A stretch of DNA of 11,986 nt from DATAFO01 sp046728935 (GCA_046728935.1 JBKPFS010000093.1:1-11986), one strand, 5' to 3'; counted from the stretch's first letter, positions 1 to 6,244 are shown. Notes: generated from the letters alone by a model not told the origin. Translations and numbers: made by a program.

Positions 1-656
1 GGCCGGTGCTGCGTGGCCGTCCCGGCGACCTCGCTCGCGAGCCGCTCGAGGTCCGCGACGACCGCGTCGCGGCGACCCTCGAGGTCGGAGATCACCGCCT
101 CGACGTCTGCCCGCTTGCGATTCGCCTCCTCGACGATCCGCCCCGCCTCGGCCTCCGCCTCGGCGCGAATCTCGGCGGCGTTCACCTCGGCCTCCTCGCG
201 GACGCGCCCCGCGTACGCGTCGGCCGCGGTGCGGGTCTCCTCGGAGTAGGTCTCGGTGTCGATGCGGCTCTGCTCGGCATGGGCGTCCGCGTCGGCACGC
301 GTCTTTCGCGCGTAGGAGTCGGCCGCGCCGTGCGTTTCCCGCTCGTACTCCTCGGCGGATGAGCGCATCGCCTCGGCCTTCACGTTGGCCTCGCCGACGA
401 TGTGCCTCGCCCCGGCCTCTCCCTCCGCGCGAAGCTGCTCCGCCGCCTCCTCGGCCGCGGTCAGGATCTGCCCCGTCTTCTCCCCGATGCGCTCGAGCTC
501 GCGCCTGACCAGGTCCGAGCGTGACTCGTCGTCGCCGCCGTGCTCCAGCCACTCGGCGAGCCTGCCGAGAAAGCGCTCCACCTCCCGCTTGTCATAGCCA
601 CGGCGGGCGAGGGGGAAGGTGGCGCCACGGATGCGATCGATCGAGTCCTGGTCCAT
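1..656 (-). CDS. DivIVA-domain coiled-coil protein (C-terminus cut by window edge)
   Basis: The reading frame stays open from an ATG at 656 to the window edge, giving 218 residues with no stop, so the C-terminus is missing. An in-frame TAG at 675-677 makes this ATG the first possible start; no clear SD precedes it. Residues 14-30 (FPLARRGYDKREVERFL) match the N-terminal DivIVA signature, which in characterised members binds curved or polar membrane. After a short acidic linker (about 40-50) the rest is one long charged, Ala/Glu/Arg-rich helix. Residues 78-187 form about ten tandem 11-residue repeats of the kind A-A-D-x-Y-A-x-x-T-R-x, a hendecad coiled coil. The likely role is a cytoplasmic scaffold for cell-pole or envelope growth, although many DivIVA-domain proteins are uncharacterised. 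The family call is fairly secure; the cellular role is inference. It lies 57 bp downstream of the dehydrogenase gene on the same strand. Confidence 0.82.
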   Translation of the reverse strand, partial: MDQDSIDRIRGATFPLARRGYDKREVERFLGRLAEWLEHGGDDESRSDLVRRELERIGEKTGQILTAAEEAAEQLRAEGEAGARHIVGEANVKAEAMRSSAEEYERETHGAADSYARKTRADADAHAEQSRIDTETYSEETRTAADAYAGRVREEAEVNAAEIRAEAEAEAGRIVEEANRKRADVEAVISDLEGRRDAVVADLERLASEVAGTATQHR

Positions 657-693
657 GCGCTCGGTCCGAAAGGTCTACCGGATTTGGGTTTCC

Positions 694-707
694 CCCGCGC
701 ACGCGGG
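694..707 (-). terminator. Small GC hairpin between dehydrogenase and DivIVA-like gene
   Basis: CCCGC at 694-698 pairs with GCGGG at 703-707 around a 4-base loop, just after the dehydrogenase stop on the minus strand. The following minus-strand bases (GGGGAAACCC) have no T tract. It could be a weak terminator or a processing hairpin, or simply chance in GC-rich sequence. Confidence 0.25.
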
Positions 708-713
708 CGCGCG

Positions 714-1598
714 CTACGAGCCCGGATCCACCGCCACGGGGCGCTCGCCGGAGTAGTCGTAGAAGCCGCGTCCGGACTTGCGCCCGTAGTGGCCGGCTGA
801 GACGAGCTGCTCGAGCGTCGCCGGCGCCGCGAACCGCTCCTCCCCGTAGGCGTCGCGCATCACGCCGGCGATCGAGGCGAGCGTGTCGAGGCCGACGAAG
901 TCCGCCAGCGTGAGCGGTCCCATGGGATGGCTCGCCCCGGCCTTCATGCCGGTGTCGATGTCCTCGATCGAGCCCACGCCCTGCTCGTAGGCGCGGATCG
1001 CGTCCAGCATGTAGGGGACCAGCAGACGGTTGACGATGAAGCCCCTGTTGTCGTGCGCGGCCACCGTGGTCTTGCCGAGCCGTTCCCCCAGCTCGAAGCC
1101 GAGCTTCGCCGCCTCCTCGCTCGTGCCCTCCGCCCGTACGACCTCGAGCAGGGGCATCACCTGCGCGGGATTGAAGAAGTGGAGGCCGAGGAAGCGCTGG
1201 GGCCGCGAGGTCGCGCCGGCCTGTTCGGCGACGGGGAGCGAGGAGGTGTTGGTGGCGAAGTAGGCGCCCTCCTTGGCGATCGCGTCCACCTCGCGCCACA
1301 TCTCGAGCTTCCGCTCGAGGTCCTCCGTGATCGCCTCGATCACCAGGTCGCAGTCGGCGAGGTCGGAGTAATCGAGGGTCGGGGTGATCCGGGCGCGAAT
1401 CGTGTCCGCGTCAGCCTGTTCCAGCTTGCCCTTCTCGACCGCGCGCGAGAGCTGCTTTTCGATCTTGCCCATGCCCGCGTCCAGCCGCTCCCGATCGACC
1501 TCCCGGACGACCACGTCCCAGCCGGCCTGGGCGCAGATCTGGGCGATCCCGTGACCCATCAGCCCGCAGCCGAGCACGCCTACCTTCGCGATCTCCAC
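714..1598 (-). CDS. 3-hydroxybutyryl-CoA dehydrogenase (3-hydroxyacyl-CoA dehydrogenase family)
   Basis: A 294-residue NAD(P)-dependent 3-hydroxyacyl-CoA dehydrogenase that interconverts 3-hydroxybutyryl-CoA and acetoacetyl-CoA in short-chain beta-oxidation or butyrate/PHB-type metabolism; a cytoplasmic enzyme. The N-terminal Rossmann fold has GCGLMG at 10-15. Expected catalytic residues are present: Ser119 (TNTSS), His140 (LHFFNP), Glu152 and Asn190 (FIVNRL). The C-terminal domain ends with GRKSGRGFYDY at 272-282, typical of the single-domain bacterial enzyme (about 280-295 residues). The GTG at 1598 is chosen because AAGGAG lies 7 nt upstream; the frame stays open further upstream, but that part has no family similarity and would overlap the divergent CBS gene. 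Chain length and 3S stereospecificity are assumed from the family. It stands alone, divergent from the CBS gene, and could serve the acyl-CoA genes further right. Confidence 0.93.
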   Translation of the reverse strand: MEIAKVGVLGCGLMGHGIAQICAQAGWDVVVREVDRERLDAGMGKIEKQLSRAVEKGKLEQADADTIRARITPTLDYSDLADCDLVIEAITEDLERKLEMWREVDAIAKEGAYFATNTSSLPVAEQAGATSRPQRFLGLHFFNPAQVMPLLEVVRAEGTSEEAAKLGFELGERLGKTTVAAHDNRGFIVNRLLVPYMLDAIRAYEQGVGSIEDIDTGMKAGASHPMGPLTLADFVGLDTLASIAGVMRDAYGEERFAAPATLEQLVSAGHYGRKSGRGFYDYSGERPVAVDPGS

Positions 1599-1605
1599 CT
1601 GCAAT

Positions 1606-1611
1606 CTCCTT
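1606..1611 (-). promoter_or_regulatory. Ribosome binding site deciding the dehydrogenase start
   Basis: AAGGAG on the minus strand sits 7 nt before the GTG at 1598. It fixes the start against the longer open frame that runs on upstream. Confidence 0.8.
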
Positions 1612-1635
1612 CTGCTCCGCTCTCCGAACCGGCGC

Positions 1636-1641
1636 AGCCTA
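1636..1641 (-). promoter_or_regulatory. Candidate -10 box for the dehydrogenase gene
   Basis: TAGGCT (TANNNT type) on the minus strand would place transcription start near 1629 and give a leader of about 30 nt containing the AAGGAG. No -35 box is obvious. The call rests on position and a short motif only. Confidence 0.3.
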
Positions 1642-1664
1642 ACGATCGGATGGCCACGGGAGGA

Positions 1665-1670
1665 TAGACT
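1665..1670 (+). promoter_or_regulatory. Candidate -10 box for the CBS-domain gene
   Basis: TAGACT on the plus strand ends exactly 7 nt before the GTG at 1678. Transcription would therefore begin at or next to that GTG, giving a leaderless mRNA. It would equally give a 24-nt leader for the alternative ATG at 1702. The divergent dehydrogenase box lies about 24 bp away. Confidence 0.4.
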
Positions 1671-1677
1671 CGCCCAC

Positions 1678-2121
1678 GTGCACCGCCCGGTGGAGCCCGA
1701 GATGCGGACCACGGTCGAGATGGAGCCCTCCCGAACTCCGGTGCGCACCGTGATGAGCCCGGGTGTGATCGCGGTTTCGGGGGAGACGACCGTGAGCGCG
1801 TGCGCGGCGACGATGCACGCCCGCCAGACGCACGCGGTGCTGGTCGTCGACGAGCGCACGAGGCAGCCCTCCGGCTGGGTCTTCCACCTGGACGTGCTCA
1901 GGTACCTGCGCGAGGACCCGCTGACGACCCGCGCCGCCGACGTCGTCTCCCAGGAGGCCGCCTACATCGATCCCGAGGACACGGTCGAGGAGGCGGCCGA
2001 GCGGATGGTCTCCGACGGGCTCACCCATCTGCTCGTCGGACACGGGCCGGACTCGATCCCGGAGGGCGTGCTCTCGAGCTGGGACCTGGTCGCGTTCTAC
2101 GCCCGCGGAGCCGCTCGCTGA
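1678..2121 (+). CDS. CBS-domain pair protein
   Basis: A stand-alone protein of 147 residues (139 from the alternative start) made of two CBS motifs. CBS1 begins around TPVRTVMSPGVIAVSGETTV and ends with the H-L-D-V-L-R-Y-L helix. CBS2 begins around RAADVVSQEAAYIDPEDTV and ends near SSWDLVAFYAR. Such pairs bind adenine nucleotides or similar ligands and usually act as small regulatory modules; no catalytic or DNA-binding domain is fused here, so the partner is unknown. Start choice is ambiguous. GTG 1678 lies 7 nt after a TAGACT box (leaderless), while ATG 1702 has GGAG 6 nt upstream. It is divergent from the dehydrogenase gene and convergent with WS/DGAT. Confidence 0.88.
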   Translation: MHRPVEPEMRTTVEMEPSRTPVRTVMSPGVIAVSGETTVSACAATMHARQTHAVLVVDERTRQPSGWVFHLDVLRYLREDPLTTRAADVVSQEAAYIDPEDTVEEAAERMVSDGLTHLLVGHGPDSIPEGVLSSWDLVAFYARGAAR

Positions 2122-2144
2122 GCGGCGATCGCTCGGCCCGAGCG
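2111..2144. terminator. Two tandem hairpins at the convergent gene junction
   Basis: CCGCTC (2111-2116) pairs with GAGCGG (2120-2125) across the CBS stop codon. CGCTC (2130-2134) pairs with GAGCG (2140-2144) immediately after. They fill the 34-bp gap between two converging genes and could stop transcription from both sides. There is no T tract, so rho-independent termination of the classical kind is not assured. Confidence 0.4.
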
Positions 2145-2155
2145 CACGGCCAGGC

Positions 2156-3541
2156 TCAACCGGCGGCGACCGCGAGCGCCGGACGCACGTCGACCGGCCC
2201 CCGCAGCTCGTCGACAGCGTGATCCAGCGCCGCCGCCAGGTCGGCGGCGTCGGGCAGCGACTTTCGATCGGCGTAGACGCCGAAGCACGCCTGGTCGCGG
2301 ACGGTCGTGACGCCGATCGAGAGGCTGTGTTCGTCGGCGATCGGGACCACGGGATAGGCCTCGACCAGCTCGCACCCGCGCATGAACAGCTGCTCCCTCG
2401 GCCCGGGGATGTTGGAGACGACGAGGTTGAAGAAGCGAGGGTTCGCCACCAGGCGGCTCGCGAGCCGCTTCAGCGGAGAGGGCGCGAGGCTCAGCGAGCG
2501 GACGAGGTCGTCCCCGCCCTGGGCCTCGCCGGCCTGCTTGCGCTCGGACGTCGCCGCATGTAGCTCTCGCAGCCGGCGAACCGGATCGGGCTCGTCGCAG
2601 GGGAGGTCGACGAACATGAACGAGACCCGGTTCCCGAGCGGGGCATCGGCTTGCGCTCGCAGGTTCACCGGCACGGCGGCCTTCAGTCGCATCGGCCGCT
2701 CCCCGTGATGCTGGAGGAACTCCCGCATCCCGCCGGCGCTGACTGCGAGCACGACATCGTTGAGGGTCACGTCCAAGGCCCGCTTGATCTCGATGAGGTC
2801 GTCGAGCGGACGCCGCGCGAGGCCGAGGCATCGCAGCGGCGAGATCGAGCGGTTGACCGGCGTTCCCGACGGTGCCGGGCGAACGGCGTCGGCGAAGGCG
2901 TCGGCGGCTCGGCTGAGACGCTTGAGCGCCCCGCGGGGCGATCGGGCCAGCCGGCCCGGTAGGCGCAGCAGGTCGAGCCCGCCCCGGGCGTAGTCCAGCG
3001 CCGCCCCGGCGACGAGGCCGAGCCCGCCGGGGCCGGGCTCCGGCCGCCAGTCGTCGGGCTCCTCCTCGCTCGCGTCGCGATCCGGATCGAGCAGCAGAGT
3101 CGCCAGCTCGACCGCCGCGATGCCGTCGACCATGCAGTGGTGAGCCTTGCCGACGACGCCGATCCTCCCGTCATCCAGGCGGTCCGCGATCGCGAGCTGC
3201 CACAGCGGCCGATCCCGGGGCAGCGGCTCCGACATGCACTCCTCGGCCAGCTCCGCGAGATCGGTCACGGCGGCCCGCTTGACCTGCCGGCGGACGTCGA
3301 AGGACGGGTCGTCGACCCACACGGGCGCATGGAGGCCGAAGGGGATCGGACGGAGCATCTGGCGATAGCGCGGCGCGCGGTGGAGCCGGCTGGAGATGTG
3401 CGCGAGGAGCTCGTCGAAGCTCGGCGCCGGGCCCGACTCGGGAGGGTCGAACACCGCCGCCCAGCCGACGTGCATGTGCGCGCTCGGCGTCTCGACGGCC
3501 AAAAACGCCTCGTCGAGCGCGGCGAGTCGGCGGGGTGACAC
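2156..3541 (-). CDS. Wax ester synthase / diacylglycerol acyltransferase (WS/DGAT family)
   Basis: A 461-residue membrane-associated acyl-CoA:alcohol/diacylglycerol O-acyltransferase, the enzyme that makes triacylglycerol and wax ester storage lipid in actinobacteria. The active-site motif HHCMVDG is at 134-140 (catalytic His plus Asp). Other family motifs present are PLW (112-114), NDVVLA (261-266), PVNLR (291-295) and SNIPGP (376-381). Length matches the family (about 450-480). The GTG at 3541 is chosen because AAGGAGG lies just upstream, and the N-terminus RRLAALDEAFLAVETP is the standard start of the family. Relative wax ester versus triacylglycerol activity cannot be told from sequence. 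It is the last minus-strand gene after the acyl-CoA cluster but is separated from it by 149 bp with hairpins, so it is probably its own unit. Confidence 0.95.
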   Translation of the reverse strand: MSPRRLAALDEAFLAVETPSAHMHVGWAAVFDPPESGPAPSFDELLAHISSRLHRAPRYRQMLRPIPFGLHAPVWVDDPSFDVRRQVKRAAVTDLAELAEECMSEPLPRDRPLWQLAIADRLDDGRIGVVGKAHHCMVDGIAAVELATLLLDPDRDASEEEPDDWRPEPGPGGLGLVAGAALDYARGGLDLLRLPGRLARSPRGALKRLSRAADAFADAVRPAPSGTPVNRSISPLRCLGLARRPLDDLIEIKRALDVTLNDVVLAVSAGGMREFLQHHGERPMRLKAAVPVNLRAQADAPLGNRVSFMFVDLPCDEPDPVRRLRELHAATSERKQAGEAQGGDDLVRSLSLAPSPLKRLASRLVANPRFFNLVVSNIPGPREQLFMRGCELVEAYPVVPIADEHSLSIGVTTVRDQACFGVYADRKSLPDAADLAAALDHAVDELRGPVDVRPALAVAAG

Positions 3542-3545
3542 TGCT

Positions 3546-3552
3546 CCTCCTT
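3546..3552 (-). promoter_or_regulatory. Strong ribosome binding site of the WS/DGAT gene
   Basis: AAGGAGG on the minus strand, continued by AGCA, lies 4 nt from the GTG at 3541. It supports the GTG start and efficient translation. Confidence 0.75.
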
Positions 3553-3622
3553 CCGTGGCTCGGGCTCGCCTGCCGGTGGCCGGCGGCCCGGTTGCAGAAC
3601 TGATTCAACTAGCCGCTGGTGC

Positions 3623-3676
3623 GCCCGTGAAACGGGCTGTGCCAAGCTCGGGCACGAAATCGGCGCAATTTGCGCC
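3623..3676 (-). other. Three tandem hairpins upstream of WS/DGAT, downstream of the NTF2-like gene
   Basis: The 149-bp gap (3542-3690) holds three perfect short inverted repeats in a row. GCCCGT/ACGGGC (3623-3637) has a 3-nt loop, GTGCC/GGCAC (3639-3655) a 7-nt loop, and GGCGCA/TGCGCC (3662-3676) a 3-nt loop. On the minus transcript the last-named hairpin comes first, 14 nt after the NTF2-like stop, and is followed by GATTTCG, so it may act as a weak terminator. The hairpins could also be regulator sites or leader structure for WS/DGAT. Closer to WS/DGAT, an AT-rich stretch around 3592-3612 (minus strand TAGTTGAATCAGTTCTG) may hold its promoter, but I cannot assign boxes. Confidence 0.45.
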
Positions 3677-3690
3677 TTGCTCAGGCAGAC

Positions 3691-4086
3691 TCAGGCTCGG
3701 TCGGGCACCGGGACGCCGAGCTTGGGCAGCTCGCGCGCCATCCCTTCGATCAGCGCCTCCAGCCCTGACTTCGGCCGCACCATCACCGTGAGCTCGCGGA
3801 CGCGTCCGGAGTCGTCGAGGCGCGCCAGGTCGATCCCGTCGAGCTCGCGGTCGCCGATTCGGGCCGAGAACAGCAGCACCTCGCCGTCATCCGCCTCGAA
3901 TCGGTCCACGTAGCGGAAGTCCTCGAACACCTGGGAGACGGCGCGCAGCACCACCAGCGTCGCCTCGCGCCCCTCGTACGGCTTGTAGACCGCTGGGCTG
4001 CGGAAGACGACGTCCGGTGCGAGCGCCTCGGTCAGGGCCTCGACGTCCCAGCTCTCGACAGCGGCCTTGAAGGCGTCGGCCCGCAT
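3691..4086 (-). CDS. NTF2-like / SnoaL-like fold protein
   Basis: A 131-residue cytoplasmic protein with the pattern of the NTF2/SnoaL cone fold. An N-terminal helix pair (about 3-23) leads to APDVVFRSPA, then the PYEGREA turn, a helix around 43-55, and the strands VLLFSARIGDRELDGIDLARLDDSGRVRELTVMVRP (about 70-105). This last pattern is the most diagnostic part. The fold is used by isomerases, lyases, hydrolases and non-enzymatic binding proteins, so the reaction is unknown. The start ATG 4086 lies only 12 bp after the HMG-CoA-lyase stop, so the two genes are almost certainly co-transcribed. It may act on an intermediate of that pathway, which is inference. Confidence 0.82.
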   Translation of the reverse strand: MRADAFKAAVESWDVEALTEALAPDVVFRSPAVYKPYEGREATLVVLRAVSQVFEDFRYVDRFEADDGEVLLFSARIGDRELDGIDLARLDDSGRVRELTVMVRPKSGLEALIEGMARELPKLGVPVPDRA

Positions 4087-4098
4087 CGTTCGCGCAGC

Positions 4099-5016
4099 CT
4101 ACCGGTGCCAGTCCACCGGGCCGGCCCGCAGCACGTGCGCCCCGAGCGGGCGCCCCAGCGCCTCCTGCGCCGCGCGCGACGCCTCGATCAGCCTCGCCAG
4201 GTCGACCCCCGTCTCGATCCCCATCTCCTCCAGCATCGAGACGAGGTCCTCGGTGGAGATGTTCCCCGTCGACCCGGGAGGAACCGGACAGCCGCCGAGC
4301 TCCCCGAACGAGCTCTCGAACGAATCGACCCCCGCCTCGAGGGCCGCGAGGACGTTGGCGAGCCCCTGGCCGCGCGTGTTGTGAAAGTGCGCGGTCAGCT
4401 CGACGCCGCCGAGGCGGGCGCGAGCCGCCGGAAAGAACTCGGCCACCTGGCGGGGGTTCGCCATCCCCGTCGTGTCGCCGAAGGCGATCTCCTCGCATCC
4501 GGCCGCCGCCAGGCGCTCGGCGATGTCGAACACCCGCTCCTGGGGGACCGCTCCCTCGTACGGACAGCCGAAGGAGACAGAGATCACGCCCTCGCAGCGC
4601 AGCCCCTCGGCCCGGGCCAGCTCGATCACCCGCTCGAGGCCCTGAAGCGACTCCGCGATCGAGCGATTCACGTTCTCCCGGTTGTGGGTCTCCGACGCCG
4701 AGAGGAACAGGTTCACCTCGTCGAACCGATCGCGATGCGCGAGCGCCCGCTCGAGGCCCTTCTCGTTCGGGATCAGCACGGAGTAGGCGACGCCCTCCAG
4801 GCGCTCGATCGCGCTCAGCACCTCCTCGGCGTCGGCCAGCTGAGGGATGACGTCGGCGCGCACGAACGAGGTCACCTCGAGCCGGCGAAGCCCGCTCGAG
4901 GTGAGCATCCCGATCAGTCGCACCTTCTCGCTCGTCGGGATCACGTCGGGCTCGTTCTGGAACCCGTCGCGCGGACCGACCTCGCGAATCCTGACGCTGC
5001 TAGGCAGCTCGGGCAT
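4099..5016 (-). CDS. mvaB: Hydroxymethylglutaryl-CoA lyase family protein
   Basis: A 305-residue TIM-barrel lyase of the HMG-CoA lyase family, which cleaves HMG-CoA to acetoacetate and acetyl-CoA (leucine/isoprenoid breakdown). Residues matching human HMG-CoA lyase are all present: Arg16-Asp17 (GPRDGFQNE) for Arg41-Asp42, Glu47 for Glu72, Asp181 (GDTTGMA) for Asp204, His210 and His212 (HFHNTRGQG) for the metal ligands His233/His235, Cys243 (GGCP) for Cys266, Asn252 for Asn275 and Glu256 for Glu279. The active-site loop reads GELGGCPVPPGSTGN rather than the vertebrate-type GLGGCPYA, so a related substrate such as another 3-hydroxy-3-alkylglutaryl-CoA is possible. Start ATG 5016 has no SD; a hairpin and a 21-codon upstream ORF precede it. 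It lies 60 bp after the thioesterase stop and 12 bp before the NTF2-like gene. Confidence 0.9.
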   Translation of the reverse strand: MPELPSSVRIREVGPRDGFQNEPDVIPTSEKVRLIGMLTSSGLRRLEVTSFVRADVIPQLADAEEVLSAIERLEGVAYSVLIPNEKGLERALAHRDRFDEVNLFLSASETHNRENVNRSIAESLQGLERVIELARAEGLRCEGVISVSFGCPYEGAVPQERVFDIAERLAAAGCEEIAFGDTTGMANPRQVAEFFPAARARLGGVELTAHFHNTRGQGLANVLAALEAGVDSFESSFGELGGCPVPPGSTGNISTEDLVSMLEEMGIETGVDLARLIEASRAAQEALGRPLGAHVLRAGPVDWHR

Positions 5017-5065
5017 TTTCAGGTGAGCGGCTTTTGCCGCGAAACAGGCGTGTGCCGTTGGTCAT
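5000..5065 (-). promoter_or_regulatory. Leader with 21-codon upstream ORF and hairpin before the HMG-CoA-lyase gene
   Basis: The 60-bp gap after the thioesterase holds an ATG at 5065 preceded by GAGG with 4-nt spacing. It opens a 21-codon frame (MTNGTRLFRGKSR...) that ends at TAG 5002-5000, overlapping the first codons of the lyase gene in another frame. Within it, GCGGC/GCCGC (5027-5040) with an AAAA loop on the mRNA forms a perfect 5-bp hairpin ending 10 nt before the lyase ATG, where an SD would otherwise sit. This suggests translational coupling or reinitiation for a lyase start that lacks its own SD. A real peptide product is not claimed. Confidence 0.35.
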
Positions 5066-5076
5066 TCTTCCTCAGC

Positions 5077-5454
5077 TTAGGAGCTGCCGCCGAGCTGCCC
5101 GACCTGGATCACGCGGCGCTCGTGTGTGCCGACGCCGATCGTTCGCTCACCCTCGGTGACCTCGACATCGAAGCGGAGCTTGCGTCCGTCGACGATCTCC
5201 CGGAGCGTCGAGCGCACCTTGCAGCGCGCGCCCTCGGCGGCGGCCGCGACATGCTTGACGCACACCTCGAACCCGACGGTAGCCTGGCCCTCGGCGAGAT
5301 TCTCGAACGAGAGAATCGACGAGCAGCGCTCCATCATCGCGATCATCCCGGGCGTCGACAGCACGCGCCTGCCGATCGTCCCCCCGACGTCCGTAACCAG
5401 CCGATCCTCCACCACGAAGTCGTCCGCACGCGTGAGCCCCGGTTCGAGCGGCAT
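5077..5454 (-). CDS. FlK-like hotdog-fold acyl-CoA thioesterase
   Basis: A 125-residue single hotdog-fold protein resembling the fluoroacetyl-CoA thioesterase FlK family. In FlK the catalytic residues are Thr42, Glu50 and His76. Here Thr34 (VLSTPGM), Glu42 (MMERCS) and His68 (VKHVAAA) occur with exactly the same mutual spacing, shifted by 8. The second half (about 59-116) has the beta-strand pattern of the fold, with G75 in AAAEGARCKV. It should hydrolyse a small acyl-CoA; fluoroacetyl-CoA itself is unlikely to be the natural substrate, since this subfamily is common in acyl-CoA catabolic clusters. The ATG at 5454 lies 3 bp after the SDR stop (TGA-GCG-ATG), so translation is probably coupled to the SDR. 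The next gene is the HMG-CoA-lyase homologue. Confidence 0.85.
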   Translation of the reverse strand: MPLEPGLTRADDFVVEDRLVTDVGGTIGRRVLSTPGMIAMMERCSSILSFENLAEGQATVGFEVCVKHVAAAAEGARCKVRSTLREIVDGRKLRFDVEVTEGERTIGVGTHERRVIQVGQLGGSS

Positions 5455-5457
5455 CGC

Positions 5458-6192
5458 TCAGACCATTCCCAGGCCGCCCGAGACCCCCAGGGTCTCCCCC
5501 GTAACGTAGGAGGCGTCGTCGGAGGCGAGGAAGGCGACGGCAGCGGCGACCTCCTCGGGCTTTCCGAGGCGGCGGAGCTGGGTTCCCGCCTTCATCGTCT
5601 CGACGATCCTCTCGCCCAGCTCCCCGAACTCGAGGGCTCCCATCAGGAGCGGTGTCTCGATCGGGCCCGGGGCGATCGAGTTGGCCGTGATGCCGTAGCG
5701 GGCGTTCTCTCGCGCGATCGTCTTCGTGAACGCGATCACCCCGCCCTTCGCCGCGGAATAGACGGCCGAGCCCTTCGACCCCACCCGCCCGGCTTCGGAG
5801 GCGATGTTGACGATGCGTCCGTACCCCGCCTCCTGCATGCCGGGCAAGACGGCGTGCGTGCAGGCGAAGACGCCCACCAGGTTGACGGCGAGCAGCCGCT
5901 CCCAGACCTCGGGCCCCGTCTGGGTAAAGAACCCGAACTGGTCGGTGCCGGCGTTGTTGACCAGGATCGCGAACGGCCCGCGCTCGTCGACGAACCTCGC
6001 CACGGCCTCGGGCTCGGTGACGTCGAGCCGGCCGCTTTCGGCGCCGACCTCCGCCGCCACCTTCTCGGCGCCCTCCGCGTCGAGGTCGCCGATCACCACC
6101 TCGGCTCCCTCGGCGGCGAGCCGCGCCGCGATGGCCGCGCCGATCCCGCTCGCGCCGCCCGTGACCATCGCTCTGCGCCCTTCGAGCCGCAT
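5458..6192 (-). CDS. Short-chain dehydrogenase/reductase (BadH/FabG-like)
   Basis: A 244-residue classical SDR. TGGASGIG (11-18) binds the dinucleotide and Asp36 (IGDLD) favours NAD(H) over NADP(H). NNAG is at 79-82, and the catalytic tetrad is Asn104, Ser132, Tyr145 and Lys149 (YSAAK). The stretch NIASEAGRVGSKGSAVYSAAKGG and the PGPIETPLL loop recall, from memory, 2-hydroxycyclohexanecarboxyl-CoA dehydrogenase (BadH) and other hydroxyacyl-CoA SDRs more than FabG. The likely reaction is oxidation of a hydroxyacyl-CoA; the substrate is inferred from the neighbours. The start ATG 6192 fits the family N-terminus (MRLEGRRAMVTGG). An in-frame ATG at 6207 would add five residues. No SD is visible; TATGCT lies 10 nt upstream, so the mRNA may be leaderless. 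It heads the minus-strand run SDR-thioesterase-lyase-NTF2 and is divergent from npdG. Confidence 0.92.
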   Translation of the reverse strand: MRLEGRRAMVTGGASGIGAAIAARLAAEGAEVVIGDLDAEGAEKVAAEVGAESGRLDVTEPEAVARFVDERGPFAILVNNAGTDQFGFFTQTGPEVWERLLAVNLVGVFACTHAVLPGMQEAGYGRIVNIASEAGRVGSKGSAVYSAAKGGVIAFTKTIARENARYGITANSIAPGPIETPLLMGALEFGELGERIVETMKAGTQLRRLGKPEEVAAAVAFLASDDASYVTGETLGVSGGLGMV

Positions 6193-6202
6193 GCCGCGCG
6201 GC

Positions 6203-6208
6203 AGCATA
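6203..6208 (-). promoter_or_regulatory. Candidate -10 box of the SDR operon
   Basis: TATGCT on the minus strand lies 10 nt before the ATG at 6192, which has no SD. Transcription start would be within about 3 nt of the start codon. It would conflict with use of the alternative ATG at 6207, which overlaps it. Confidence 0.35.
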
Positions 6209-6244
6209 TGCGCCGGTGCCTGGGATCGGGCTCCGCCGGCCTCA

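Noticed and set aside
96..425. The 33-bp periodicity in the DivIVA-like gene, considered as a CRISPR array or minisatellite.
   Set aside because: Units are diverged at DNA level, have no spacers, and stay in frame as 11-residue protein repeats; it is coding coiled coil.
1599..1859. N-terminal extension of the 3-hydroxybutyryl-CoA dehydrogenase frame up to 1859.
   Set aside because: The extension has no family similarity, overlaps the CBS gene on the other strand, and the GTG at 1598 has a well-spaced AAGGAG.
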